A DNA stretch of 64,000 nucleotides, from NCBI GenBank assembly GCA_963807235.1, contig CAWEBF010000018.1, positions 186,001 through 250,000 of the forward strand. The letters run 5' to 3'. How positions within the stretch are numbered: the stretch's first letter is position 1; every line of letters starts with the position of its first letter. Position numbers and translations under genes: made by a program. The stretch is from CAWEBF01 sp963807235. GTDB lineage: Bacteria; Acidobacteriota; Vicinamibacteria; Vicinamibacterales; UBA2999. Positions 38,360 through 48,499 of the stretch are shown here, in pieces. The notes beneath the pieces are model-generated. The model was not told the DNA's origin. It did not search any database and was given only the letters and a program-made list of their open reading frames with translations.

Positions 38360-39328
38360 ATGAAGCCGCCAACGAAGGGCCTGCGAGAACTCTTTCCCAG
38401 GACGAAGCCGTATAGCTCCGGGTATCTCAAGGTTTCGAAGCTGCACACGATCCACTTCGAGGAATGCGGGAACCCGCGCGGCAAGCCGCTGGTCTTCCTG
38501 CACGGCGGCCCTGGCGGCGGCATCGATCCCGTCTACCACCGGTATTTCGACCCGAAGAAATGGCGCATCGTGCTGCCCGATCAGCGCGGCTGCGGCAAGA
38601 GCAGACCCTTCTCGGAGCTCCGGGAGAACACGACCTGGAATCTCGTGGCGGACATCGAGAAGCTGCGCGAGCACCTGGGCATCGACCGGTGGGTCGTGTT
38701 CGGCGGGAGCTGGGGCAGCACTCTTTCGCTGGCCTACGCCCAGGCGCACCCGGATCGCTGCAAGGCGCTGGTGCTGCGCGGCATCTTCCTGCTGCGTCGA
38801 AGCGAGCTACTCTGGTTCTATCAGAAGGGGGCGAGCGAGATCTTTCCCGACGCCTGGGAGCGGTATCTGGCCCCGATCCCCCAGCGCGAGCGGGGCGACA
38901 TGATGAAGGCGTACTACAAACGCCTCACCAGCCCCGACCGGCGCGTGCGGCTGAAGGCCGCGCGCGCGTGGGCAATCTGGGAGGGGAGCACGAGCAAGCT
39001 CTTGTTCGATCCGGCGCTCGTGAAGAAGTTCGGCGGCGGCAGGTTTGCCGATGCGTTCGCCCGCATCGAGGCTCACTACTTCGTGAACCGGGGCTTCCTG
39101 AAGCGCGACGATCAGCTCCTGCGTGACGTCCGCAAGATCAGAAGGATCCCCGGCGTCATCGTGCAAGGACGGTACGACGTCGTCTGTCCGATTCGATCGG
39201 CCTGGGACCTCCATCGCGCCTGGCCCGAGGCGAAGCTCGTCGTCGTGCCGAACGCCGGCCACTCGATGACAGAGCCAGCGATCCGCAGTGCCTTGATCGA
39301 GGAGACCGAACGCTTCGCCAGGCTCTAG
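38360..39328 (+). CDS. pip: Proline iminopeptidase
   Basis: A 322-aa alpha/beta-hydrolase that releases N-terminal proline from peptides. Seen: the oxyanion motif HGGPGGG (48-54), PDQRGCGKS (73-81) and the nucleophile Ser117 in GGSWGS. The triad is completed by Asp273 (GRYDVVCP) and His301 (NAGHSM). The length and the Pip-specific GGSWGSTLSLAYAQ are typical. Cytosolic, intact. Confidence 0.93.
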   Translation: MKPPTKGLRELFPRTKPYSSGYLKVSKLHTIHFEECGNPRGKPLVFLHGGPGGGIDPVYHRYFDPKKWRIVLPDQRGCGKSRPFSELRENTTWNLVADIEKLREHLGIDRWVVFGGSWGSTLSLAYAQAHPDRCKALVLRGIFLLRRSELLWFYQKGASEIFPDAWERYLAPIPQRERGDMMKAYYKRLTSPDRRVRLKAARAWAIWEGSTSKLLFDPALVKKFGGGRFADAFARIEAHYFVNRGFLKRDDQLLRDVRKIRRIPGVIVQGRYDVVCPIRSAWDLHRAWPEAKLVVVPNAGHSMTEPAIRSALIEETERFARL

Positions 39329-40758
39329 CTCGAGAGGAGCGCTTTACGCAGGGACGCCCAGCGTTCCGCCATCTCCGCCATGAACCGTTGGAACTGGGGC
39401 TCCTTGCGGATAGGGTCCAGATTGGAGTCGCGCTCGAAGAGCGGGTAGCAGGGAAAGCCGGTTTCAGATGCCTCGCGAAGCCACTGTACGGCTTGCGCTG
39501 TACGTCGCATCCGGGCCGACGCAGCCGCCGCGAAATACGCGGCATGATGCGAGGGGTTCGTCGCGTGACGCTGACTCAAACCATCAATCAGCTTCTGCGC
39601 AGCGACCGGGTCGGAGTCGGCAAGCAGCAGTGATTCCGCGCCTGTGAGCGTGCCGTCCAGATCGGTCGGGTGTTTGCGCTTCGCCCGTTCGAGATGGTTC
39701 CACGCGTCCTCTCGCCGGTTCAGCCGAGACAGGGCGAACACCACGTTTGCGTCCACGAGTTCCGGCAGCACAGGTCCAGGCACGCTCGACAGTATCGCCA
39801 GGGCCTCTTCGTCGTTCCCCATCCACAACAGTGCCTGGGCGCGCGAGTTCAGAGCCTGCGCGTTGCTCGGATTGATCGTCAGCGCCGTGCTCGCGTGATG
39901 AATGGCCTCCTTGAAGAAACCGATGTGAACGAAGACGCGTGCCAGCCGCCTGTGTGTCTCGTCTGAACGCGGGTTCAGCGCCAGCGCGTGACGGAACTGT
40001 TGAACCGCGCTTTCGTGTGCGAAGCGATGCGATCGGGTCCACAGCAGGTCGCCGCGGCCTATGTATCCTTCGGGCGCATTGGCGTCGATCGACAAGGCCT
40101 TGTGCGCCATGGAGAAGGCCTTCTGTTCGAGTTCCCGACTCTCGTCTGGGGTGACATATGCCAGGCGAGTGACGTAGGCAGAGGCCAGTTCCCCATACGC
40201 CGCGGCAAAACCCGGATCCAGCGCGATCGCCTGCTCGAGCAGTTCGGTGACGCGTTGATTGTCTTCTTTGGTCGTCCGCACACTGAGATACCGCGCTCGC
40301 ACCAGGAGATCTTCAGCCTGCGGATTGACTGGTCGCGTTGTCGCGGCTGGGCTCGAAGCCGAGGGCGGCACGCTGGCTCCCGTTTGAGTGTCCGGCCGAA
40401 GCAGGATGGCCGAAGCCACGAGTGTGAGGACAACAACGCCCGCAAGTGCAGCGCGGAGCCATCTCGACCGCCCCGTGCTCGCTGGTGCTGACTCCTGGAC
40501 TGGGCCGCCAGGCTCCTGCCCGGTCAACCGCCCGCCGCGGCCACGCCACCAGGCATCGAGTTCCGGACGAAAGGCATACACCGACCCCAACTTGTCGTGA
40601 ACATGGCGGTGCACGGGCATTCGCTCACGCTTCTCCCAGCGCTGCACCGTGCTGACGTCACGCTTGAGGTAGGCAGCGATGTCCTTCCAGGAGTCGAGCC
40701 GTTGGCCCGGCTGTTCTTCGGAAGGGATCGGCAATGCGGGCCCGGGTTCGTCTCTCAT
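39325..40758 (-). CDS. HTH-TPR transcriptional regulator, membrane-anchored
   Basis: A 477-aa protein. The N-terminus is an excisionase/MerR-like helix-turn-helix (DSWKDIAAYLKRDVSTVQRW, then EKRERMPVHRH), followed by one membrane helix (WLRAALAGVVVLTLVASAILL) and a periplasmic set of about six TPR-like repeats (AIALDPGFAAAYGELASAYV; ALALNPRSDETHRRLARVFV). The type is abundant in Acidobacteria. It is divergent from the haloperoxidase gene, which may be its target. Confidence 0.82.
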   Translation of the reverse strand: MRDEPGPALPIPSEEQPGQRLDSWKDIAAYLKRDVSTVQRWEKRERMPVHRHVHDKLGSVYAFRPELDAWWRGRGGRLTGQEPGGPVQESAPASTGRSRWLRAALAGVVVLTLVASAILLRPDTQTGASVPPSASSPAATTRPVNPQAEDLLVRARYLSVRTTKEDNQRVTELLEQAIALDPGFAAAYGELASAYVTRLAYVTPDESRELEQKAFSMAHKALSIDANAPEGYIGRGDLLWTRSHRFAHESAVQQFRHALALNPRSDETHRRLARVFVHIGFFKEAIHHASTALTINPSNAQALNSRAQALLWMGNDEEALAILSSVPGPVLPELVDANVVFALSRLNRREDAWNHLERAKRKHPTDLDGTLTGAESLLLADSDPVAAQKLIDGLSQRHATNPSHHAAYFAAAASARMRRTAQAVQWLREASETGFPCYPLFERDSNLDPIRKEPQFQRFMAEMAERWASLRKALLSS

Positions 40759-40960
40759 GGCGGCACCGTACTGGCGGAGCCCCAGTGTAGGCGGAATAGC
40801 GACTGCAACCCACCGCATTGTGCCGCAGACCACGGATCAGCCCTGGCTGACGCGCTTTACGGCTTGAGGCGGGCCTTCAGGCCGTCCATTGTGCCCATCG
40901 GACAGCGCGTCGAGGCGCTCTGCACACGCCGCCTCGCTGGCCAGAAAGCGGAACGATCAC

Positions 40961-42310
40961 ATGACAACGCGATGGTGGCAGCTGAACCGGAACCGGTGTG
41001 TATTTTTCGTCACGACGTCCCTGCTTACGTTCGTGGTCCTTTGCAAGGTCACCTCGGCTGGACAGTCGCCTGACGAGAACCCCGACCAGGTGCTGGAGTG
41101 GAACCAGGTCTTCATCGACACGCTGATTGCGACCAATACGTCGAATTCCTCGAGTCAGCGGCTTGGTGCCATTGTCCATGCCGCCGTGTTCGATGCCTAC
41201 AACGGCATCGAACGCCGCTACACGCCGATGTTCGTTCACGATTGGGCGCCAAAAGGCGCGTCTCGTCGCGCGGCTGTGATTGCAGCGGCCCACAGGGTGC
41301 TCGTCAAATTGTTTCCCGCGAGAGAGACCCAACTGAATCAGCAGTACACCGCGTCAATCGCCGCCTTGAGCGACGATGGTGAGGACGGAGGGCAGTCGCG
41401 CGAGCGAGGCATCGAGTGGGGCACTCACGTTGCTGAAGCGGTATTCGCCTGGCGGCAGAACGACGGGTTCACCACTCCGCAACCGGCGTTCTTTGGTGGA
41501 ACCGCCATTGGCCAATGGCGCATGACGGCGAATTGCAATCAGCTCGTGGGGATGACCGCGCAGACGCTGGCATTCACTGACACGTTCGTACTCGCCCATA
41601 ACAGGCAGTTCAAGCCCCCGCCGCCGCGAGCCCTCTTCAGCGATACCTATGCGGCCGATTTCAAAGCGGTCAAAGCGTTCGGTCGCGCGACCGGATCTTT
41701 CCGCACCGTCGATCAAACGGCACTGGCGCCGTTCTGGGAAGGCAATGCCAGCGTGCACTGGAACCAGGCCGCGAACCAGATTGCGCGCGCGAACCATGTG
41801 TCCATGTCCGCCAGCAATCGACTGCTTGCGGTCTTGAATCTGGCCATGGCTGACACCGCGTTCACCATCTGGAGAGCAAAGCGCGACTATGGAGATCTGG
41901 CGATGGAAGTGACCTGGCGTCCGTGGACGGCGATTGTTCTGGCGGATACCGACGGCATTGACGCGACGGCGCCGGATCCCCAGTGGAGTCCGCTCGTGGC
42001 CACGCCGTGCCATCCGGAATATCCGGCCGGCCACCCCGGCCTGAACGGGGCAGCAGCGGCGGTGCTTCTCAGCCACTTCGCTGACGCGCAAACGTTCACC
42101 CTGACCACGAGGTCCGTGGTTCAAGGGCAGCCAGTCGACGTACCGCGGACTTACACCAGCATTTCGCGGGCACGCTCGGACGGCAACGACGCCCGCGTCT
42201 GGGGTGGCATGCACTACCCGAGCACCGTTGCGATCAGCGACCACGTGGGGGCATCGGTCGCCGGCTATGTAAATGCCAACGCGCTGAGGCGGATCAACCC
42301 GCCAAAATAG
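40961..42310 (+). CDS. Vanadium-dependent haloperoxidase/PAP2 family protein
   Basis: A 449-aa exported protein (helix near residues 12-33). The three vanadate/phosphate-binding blocks are recognisable: KRDYGDLAMEVTWRPWTAI, the PEYPAGHPGLNGAAAAVL loop (usually P(S/A)GH), and VWGGMHYPSTVAISDHVG. The family includes vanadium haloperoxidases and acid phosphatases, so halide oxidation is possible but not proven. ATG 40961 was chosen over upstream starts because the signal segment begins there. Confidence 0.82.
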   Translation: MTTRWWQLNRNRCVFFVTTSLLTFVVLCKVTSAGQSPDENPDQVLEWNQVFIDTLIATNTSNSSSQRLGAIVHAAVFDAYNGIERRYTPMFVHDWAPKGASRRAAVIAAAHRVLVKLFPARETQLNQQYTASIAALSDDGEDGGQSRERGIEWGTHVAEAVFAWRQNDGFTTPQPAFFGGTAIGQWRMTANCNQLVGMTAQTLAFTDTFVLAHNRQFKPPPPRALFSDTYAADFKAVKAFGRATGSFRTVDQTALAPFWEGNASVHWNQAANQIARANHVSMSASNRLLAVLNLAMADTAFTIWRAKRDYGDLAMEVTWRPWTAIVLADTDGIDATAPDPQWSPLVATPCHPEYPAGHPGLNGAAAAVLLSHFADAQTFTLTTRSVVQGQPVDVPRTYTSISRARSDGNDARVWGGMHYPSTVAISDHVGASVAGYVNANALRRINPPK

Positions 42311-42368
42311 GGCCTGTGCTGTGGATCGAGGAAGGGCGGCCGCTCGCGGCCTCCCTATCCTCGTTCGA

Positions 42369-43760
42369 CTAATCGTCGTTGCGAATGGTGCCCGCTCCCT
42401 GGCCATCGGCTAACGTCGCGCCGTTGGCGTTCGACAGGTTCACAAGGAACACCTCGTCGCTCTCGCGCCTGCGATCGCCTCTCACCGTGACGCCGACAGA
42501 CCAGGTTGTCCGGCCCGCCGGAATCGTCAGCGTTCCGGCTCCGGCGTTGTAATCGCTCCCCGCGACGGCGGTGCCGTCGGCAGTGCTGTAGGCCACGGTA
42601 ACGGGGCTGCTGGACATCGGCGAGATCGTCAGCAAGAAGGACGCGGTCCGCGTGCCGGTGGCGCCTTCCGAGACCGTCACGTCGCCGATCGACACCGTCG
42701 GCGCCGGCGCCGGGCCCTCGCCTGGCGTCAACAGCACCGCGTGGTAATGTCCCTGCGCGTCGAACGCGGTTGCCGCAATCTGGCCCGCGTTGTTGATGGC
42801 ATTCGCAAACGCGATGTGAAGCCCCGTTCCCGCCGGAATCAGGGTATTCAGGTTCGTGACGATGCCATCCACGTAGACCCAGCCGTGCCACTTCGAGAAG
42901 CCCCCGGCGGCCCGCATCGTGCCCACGACGACGCCAGCGTCGTTGATATCGCCGGCGTACGCGTCAGAGCTCGGAACGGGCAGCGCCGTCATCACGCCGC
43001 CGGAGTAGATGAACGCCTTATAGAACGTCTCGTAGGTATCCGGATCGGTGCGGCCCGAGGAGCCGACAATCTGGCCGAAGTTGTTGATGGCCGCGGCGCC
43101 CCCGTCCTCGTCGCCAGGAAGCAGGCCGAGGTCCGTCATCACGCCGCTCTGCCACATGAACGGATGCGGCATCACCCCGGTGTAGGACGAGCCCACGGCC
43201 ACACCCGTGTCGTTGATGTCGCTTGCGGCGCTGGCGCCGCCGCCCAGATGCCCGAGGGAGATGCGGGTGCCGTTCTGCCAGAGAAACGCGGTGTTGTAGT
43301 AGACGTTGCCCACGACCTGGCCCGCTTCGTTGATGGCCACTGCGGCTGCCGACTGGTTCGCGGGCACGTCGGGCGTGAGGTCGACGATCCCACCGTTGTT
43401 CCACAACACCGCATGAAATCCCGATGGAGGCGTTGTGCGCGCGGAATAGCCGACAACCTGGCCGGCTTCGTTGAGACCGGAGGCCGAGGCCGACGAGCCG
43501 CTTCCCAGCGTACCGAGGTCGGTCTTGGTGCCGTTCTGCCAGAGGAACGCCCGGTTGCCACCCGCGACGCCCACCACCTGGCCAAGGTCGTTCACGTCTA
43601 CGGCCTGCGCGCTCTGCACGTTGCCGAACGTGCCGAGGTCGATGAGGGTGTACGGCGGAGCGCCGCCCCGAAGCTCGTCGGTTCCGAGCGCGGAGAAGAG
43701 GATCAGCGTGAGCGTGGCGAGTCGAGCGAGTGTCCCGATTGAGGAACGCGAACCTGCCAT
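42369..43760 (-). CDS. Secreted HAF-repeat protein with C-terminal Calx-beta domain
   Basis: A 463-aa protein. After a signal peptide (LARLATLTLILFSALGTDEL) come about seven HAF-type repeats with the pattern IDLGTFGN...A..VND.GQVVG and AFLWQNG. A Calx-beta domain completes it (VSIGDVTVSEGATGTRTASF; TVAYSTADGTAVAGSDYNAG; DEVFLVNLSNANGATLADGQ). HAF repeats form a propeller-like secreted structure; Calx-beta binds calcium. Probably an extracellular adhesion or surface protein. I chose ATG 43760. Confidence 0.82.
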   Translation of the reverse strand: MAGSRSSIGTLARLATLTLILFSALGTDELRGGAPPYTLIDLGTFGNVQSAQAVDVNDLGQVVGVAGGNRAFLWQNGTKTDLGTLGSGSSASASGLNEAGQVVGYSARTTPPSGFHAVLWNNGGIVDLTPDVPANQSAAAVAINEAGQVVGNVYYNTAFLWQNGTRISLGHLGGGASAASDINDTGVAVGSSYTGVMPHPFMWQSGVMTDLGLLPGDEDGGAAAINNFGQIVGSSGRTDPDTYETFYKAFIYSGGVMTALPVPSSDAYAGDINDAGVVVGTMRAAGGFSKWHGWVYVDGIVTNLNTLIPAGTGLHIAFANAINNAGQIAATAFDAQGHYHAVLLTPGEGPAPAPTVSIGDVTVSEGATGTRTASFLLTISPMSSSPVTVAYSTADGTAVAGSDYNAGAGTLTIPAGRTTWSVGVTVRGDRRRESDEVFLVNLSNANGATLADGQGAGTIRNDD

Positions 43761-43921
43761 GTGTCGTGTCCTTCCCTGGCCCGCTAGTGAAGATGCGCTA
43801 CTGCACGGTGGCAAACGGCATGCCTGGTGGGACGAGTGTCCGACGCGTGGTTTCAAACCATTCTTGGGAGACGTAGAGAGAAACGCTCCACCGTTTTTGT
43901 ACGGGCTTTCGGGCGTCGTAA

Positions 43922-44101
43922 AAGTGGCGTCGCTCGGAAGATGATCCCTGGGATGCGATGATCGTTGGCGGCGGGGTCAATGTGCCGCTCAGCGAGCGGC
44001 TGACCTTTTTCGTCGATGCCCGGATGATGTTCGGGGCGGAGGGTACTGAGGGAGTCGTTGCGGTCGTGCCGGTCCGCGCGGGTGTTGCCTGGCGCTTCTG
44101 A
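43922..44101 (+). pseudogene. Remnant of an outer-membrane beta-barrel protein
   Basis: A 59-codon frame opens after a stop at 43919 and ends TGA 44099. It reads GGGVNVPLSERLTFFVDARM, VVAVVPVRAGVAWRF: alternating beta-strand residues and a C-terminal phenylalanine, the sorting signal of outer-membrane barrels. There is no start codon with a Shine-Dalgarno sequence and no N-terminal part. Upstream frames (43800-43920) give no consistent continuation. Decayed gene or fragment, low confidence. Confidence 0.4.
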
Positions 44102-44159
44102 TGACGGCGGTGAAGGCCGTCGAGCCGGCGGTCCGCCATGCCACCGGTTCACTGCACGT

Positions 44160-46070
44160 CTAGTGAACCGCGTCTGCAAAGGACGCCGCTGTGCTGCGGC
44201 GCAGCGTCACCGTAAATGTCGCGCCTCCGTCGGGATGGTTGCGGGCGACGATGGTGCCGCCATGCGCGTCGACGATCGACCGTACGATCGTCAGGCCGAT
44301 CCCGAGGCCGCCCGCTTTGGTCGTGGCGAAGGGTGTGAACAGGCTGTCGAGGATGTGTGCCGGCACGCCCGGCCCCATGTCGCGCACGGAAACGTCGATG
44401 TCGGCGGCCCTGACGTCGCTGCTGATCGTGACGGAACGCCGGCCCGGCGGCGTGTCGGCCATCGCGTCAACGGCGTTCATGACCAGGTTCACGAGCACCT
44501 GCTGCAGCAGCACCTGATCGCCGTCGATGACGCATGGACTCGACGACTGATTGACGATTGCCGAGACCTGCCGTGCCGTCATGTCGTGCGCGACAAGGGC
44601 AACGGTCTCGTCGATCACAGCGTGCAGATCGATCGGTTTCTTGTCCAGCTGATGGCTTTTGAGCATCGTCCGATGGCGATCGATGATCTGCGTGGCGCGG
44701 ACGCCCTGGGCCTGGATGTCGGACAGGATCTCTCCGATCGTGTCGGACGTCGCACGATTGGTGGTGACCATCATCTGCAGCGCCTGGGCGTCGTACATGA
44801 TTGAACTGAGCGGTTGACCGAGCTCATGCCCAATCGAGCTGGTCAGTGCCGATATTGTCTGGCGGCGACTCGCGTCAGCGGCGAGCGCCAGGTTCCTCCG
44901 GCTGTCGCTCTCCGCACGCTGCCGCGCGCGGCGTTGGTAGAGGAGCCCGACGATCAGGAGCGATTGGACGGCCAACACGCCGACGGCGCTCAACACCGTG
45001 CCCCGGTACGCGCGCCACAGGCTCGGAGCGCGATAGCGCACGACGCTGCCTGGCGGCAACCGGCTCTCGCGAATGCCCCACCGCTGTAACTCGCGCCAGT
45101 CGAAGATCGATAGCCTTGGGAGCGGCGTCGGGACGTTGATGCTTTTCGGGGCCGCTCCGTTCAACAGTCGAACGGCTACGTCGGCCGTTCGGAGACTGAG
45201 GTCCTCGATGGACAGCAGCGATCCGCCGACGATGCCGGCGCCCAGGTACACGCTGTGCGCCGCAAACAGGGGCGCATTGGCCACGGCGTGAAGGTCGGCG
45301 AGCACTCGCTCGTCCGCATACGCCGCCCCCGCCGCGTCGGAGCCGAACGTCACATAGAAGATGGCCGAGTTGTCTGGCAGGCTCGCAGAGCGGCGCAGGA
45401 TCTCCGGAAAGGAGAGATCGTCCCACCACACAAATGTCAGCCTGTCTTGAAATCGCACGAGCTGGTCCTCGAGCTCGCGATGCCAGAACTGGGCGAACAC
45501 TCCGGACCCTATCACCATGAACACCTGCCGGGTCTGGGGCAGCAGCTGCAGCATTTCATCGAGGATTCGCGGAAAGTCGTTGTCGACCGCGACGGCGATC
45601 TCGTTGTTTCCAAGCGGAGCATCAGTGAGATGCCGTTGATCGACGGACGCGAACAGGAGCGGCACGTCAGGAAAGAGCTGGTGTCGATGCTTGCGCGCGA
45701 ATTCCGCCGCGGGGCCAGAGATCGTCATGATCAGGTCCGGCTTGGGACGATCGATGAAGATGGATCGGATGTACTCGACCACCGCCTGTTCAGACCCGCC
45801 GACAAAGCCTGTCGGACCCAACACGACCTGGACGACGTTCACAGGCTCGCCCGCGCGCCGGTCCAATTCGACGCGGAAGTTGCCGGTGAACTGGTCAATC
45901 GTCAGGTTGCCGCGGTTGACCGCTTGCAACATCAGCACTTGGCGGACCGCCGGCTGGGCGTCGCTCGGTGCTGCGCCGAGGAGCAGCGAGAAGGCGAGCA
46001 AGCCCGTCAGCACGACGCCTGGGAATCTGCGATCCGCGCCGGTCTTGCACACGAAGCACGACACGGGCAT
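44160..46070 (-). CDS. Sensor histidine kinase with ABC substrate-binding-like sensor (module 1)
   Basis: A 636-aa sensor kinase. After a signal segment (VVLTGLLAFSLLLGAAPSDAQ) residues about 40-340 form a periplasmic domain resembling ABC substrate-binding proteins (QVLMLQAVNRGNLTIDQF; PDLIMTISGPAAEFARKH; NSAIFYVTFGSDAAGAAYAD). One helix follows (SAVGVLAVQSLLIVGLLY). The HisKA has His415 in SSIGHELGQPLSS, and the HATPase reads NLVMNAVDAM, DMGPGVPAH, GLGIGLTIVRSIV. Divergent from TonB receptor 1. It probably senses the ligand imported by that receptor. Confidence 0.87.
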   Translation of the reverse strand: MPVSCFVCKTGADRRFPGVVLTGLLAFSLLLGAAPSDAQPAVRQVLMLQAVNRGNLTIDQFTGNFRVELDRRAGEPVNVVQVVLGPTGFVGGSEQAVVEYIRSIFIDRPKPDLIMTISGPAAEFARKHRHQLFPDVPLLFASVDQRHLTDAPLGNNEIAVAVDNDFPRILDEMLQLLPQTRQVFMVIGSGVFAQFWHRELEDQLVRFQDRLTFVWWDDLSFPEILRRSASLPDNSAIFYVTFGSDAAGAAYADERVLADLHAVANAPLFAAHSVYLGAGIVGGSLLSIEDLSLRTADVAVRLLNGAAPKSINVPTPLPRLSIFDWRELQRWGIRESRLPPGSVVRYRAPSLWRAYRGTVLSAVGVLAVQSLLIVGLLYQRRARQRAESDSRRNLALAADASRRQTISALTSSIGHELGQPLSSIMYDAQALQMMVTTNRATSDTIGEILSDIQAQGVRATQIIDRHRTMLKSHQLDKKPIDLHAVIDETVALVAHDMTARQVSAIVNQSSSPCVIDGDQVLLQQVLVNLVMNAVDAMADTPPGRRSVTISSDVRAADIDVSVRDMGPGVPAHILDSLFTPFATTKAGGLGIGLTIVRSIVDAHGGTIVARNHPDGGATFTVTLRRSTAASFADAVH

Positions 46071-46117
46071 GTATCAAATGCTTCCTCAGCGCAAGAATAT
46101 ACATTCTGGGTGGAGCC

Positions 46118-48474
46118 ATGAAGTTGCCTTCTGCGGCCCTCATGCTCTTCTGTATGGCCACTTCCACGGCCGCGCAGTCCATGGGAGATGTGGCTGGTTC
46201 CATCGTCGACCAGACCGGTGCCCCGCTGCCAGGCGTTCGCGTGACGATTCGGGGTGTCGCCGTCCGCACGGCGGAGACCGGCGCCGCGGGCGACTTCGCG
46301 TTTGCAGACCTCCCGAAGGCGACTACGAGATTTCCGCGGAACTGAGCGGCTTCGAGCGGCAGGGGCGTGCCGTGCACGTGCGGGCGGACGAACGGGTCAC
46401 CGTGTCCTTCACCTTGCGAGTCGCTCTTCTGGAAAAGACGATCGTCACGGCGGCCAGGGCCGGCGGGCGCGATGTTCAAGAGATTCCCATCGCCATCACT
46501 GCCGTCTCGCAAGCCGAGCTCGGCCGTTTCGGAACCCAGACCATCGAAGGGGCACCGGCGCTGGCGCCCTCGGTGACGTTGTCGCAGAACACCGGCTGGG
46601 GACAACTCACGATCCGTGGGATCGGTACTTCAAATGTTCTGCTGGCCGGATCCGATCCAAGTTCGGCGATGTATCTCGACGGTGTATACCTCGCCAGGCC
46701 GTCGATGGTGTTCGGGCGGTTTCTCGATCTGGATCGCATCGAAGTGCTTCGTGGACCACAGGGCACCCTGTATGGACGGAACGCGGTCGGCGGGGCGATA
46801 AACCTCATCCCTCGCCCGCCAACGAATGACTTCCAGGCGTCCGCCCAATTCACAGCCGGAACCTTCGGAGAGCTTCGCGCGGACGCGCGAATGAGCGGGC
46901 CGCTCAAACGCGACAGAGTGATGGGGTCGTTCGCAATCGCGCGTGGCATCCAGGACGGTTTCGTCCGCGACTTGGAGCATCCGGACCATCCGCTTGGCGG
47001 CGATGATGACACCGCCGCGCGGGGCCAGCTGCGCGTGGTGTTCGATCGCCGGACGAACCTGCTGCTGTCGGCCGACGTCGACCACCAGGATGGAGTTCCA
47101 CTGACCTACAACAAGGTGTTGGTCGCGAAGCCGGGGTTTCAATTCGACAACCCCCCCGATTTCCACGACGTTCGGTCGTCACTCCTCGCCTGGAATCACA
47201 CACTGCACGACGGCGCGAGCGCCCGTCTGACGATGACGCTGACGCCCGCGACCACCCTGGTCAGCCTGACAGCGTTTCGCAGGCTGGACCGCGAATTCCT
47301 GGTGGATTCCGACAGCACCGAACTCGACCTGATACGCACGCAGATAGACGAGCGGCAACATCAACTCTCGCAGGAGATCACGATCTCGCATCAGCGGCCC
47401 GGACTGACGTGGGTCGGTGGCGTGTTTCTCTTCGGCGAATCGCATCATCAAACTATCCTGGGCGATCAGCCGGTGCCCGGATTCCAGGTGCGGCTGGACC
47501 CGCGCGTTGACGCGACCAGCCGCGCCGTGTTCGGACAGGCGACGGTTGGACTGACGTCCCGGCTTTCGGCGACGGCCGGCGTTCGTTACACGAACGAAGG
47601 GAAGGACATCGATAATGCCGGGGGACGCTATGCCCTCGAGGCTCCGAATCTGCCGATTCCAGGTTCGGTCTACGGCTATTCCGATTCCAGTGCCCACAGT
47701 GGCTGGACGCCCAAGATCGGCCTCGAGATGAAGCTGTCGAACGGCGCGCTCGCTTACGTGTCGGCGACGCGGGGGTTCAAGAGCGGCGGCTTCAACCCAT
47801 CATCGACGGCGCCGGGCCGCGGCTACGCTCCTGAATGGGCGTGGAGCTACGAAGGCGGGTGGAAGGGTGCGATCAGGGGCGGCCGTTCCCGGTTCAGCAC
47901 GTCGGCCTTCGTGATGGATTACACGAACCTGCAGGTGCAGACGCCGATCGGGATCGGAGTCTTCGACATCCGCAATGCCGCAGCCGCCACGATTCGTGGC
48001 GTTGAAGTGGAGAACACGTCGCGGATCGGGCGCGGCATTGAAGCCGGCGGCCATGTGACCTGGCTCGACGCCACCTACGACCGGTATATCGCGGTCGCCG
48101 TCGATGGCTCCACGGGAGACGTCTCGGGCAATCGCTTGAACAACGCACCGGAATGGGCGGGACGCCTGTGGATCGAATGGAGCGGCGACGTCGGCCAATC
48201 GAGACGACTGTCGATCGCCGGCGACACGACGGCGCAGTCGACCGTGTACTACACACCGTTCAACGACAACATCCAGCGACAGGGTTCCTATGGCCTTCTG
48301 AGCACTCGCGTCGAATACGGACCCAGCCATCGCCGCTGGACGATCGGCGCGTACGCCAGAAACCTCACGAACACGGACTACGTCACGGGAACCTTCGGCA
48401 CGCCGCCCACGGCCTTCGCCGGCCGTCCTGGACCTTCGCGGCAGTTCGCTGTCGAATTCACCGTCCAGCAATAA
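46118..48474 (+). CDS. TonB-dependent receptor 1 (one-base deletion)
   Basis: An outer-membrane receptor: signal peptide (PSAALMLFCMATSTAAQ), CarboxypepD_reg domain (VAGSIVDQTGAPLPGVRVTI), plug (APALAPSVTLSQNTGWGQLT; IRGIGTSNVLL; YLDGVYLARP; IEVLRGPQGTLYGRNAVGGA) and a beta-barrel to the C-terminus. The frame breaks at 46314-46319. Paralogue 2 reads CCGAACGGTGACTA where this copy reads CCGAAGGCGACTA, one base fewer. The span is exactly one base shorter than receptor 2, so a single deletion explains it. Divergent from kinase 1. The substrate is unknown. Confidence 0.85.
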
Positions 48475-48499
48475 GACCGTCCGAATAGACGCTCACAAC

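Noticed and set aside
45691..48474. 927-aa reading of receptor 1 starting inside the antisense of kinase 1
   Set aside because: The true N-terminus lies in another frame from 46118, as shown by the paralogue at 54857.
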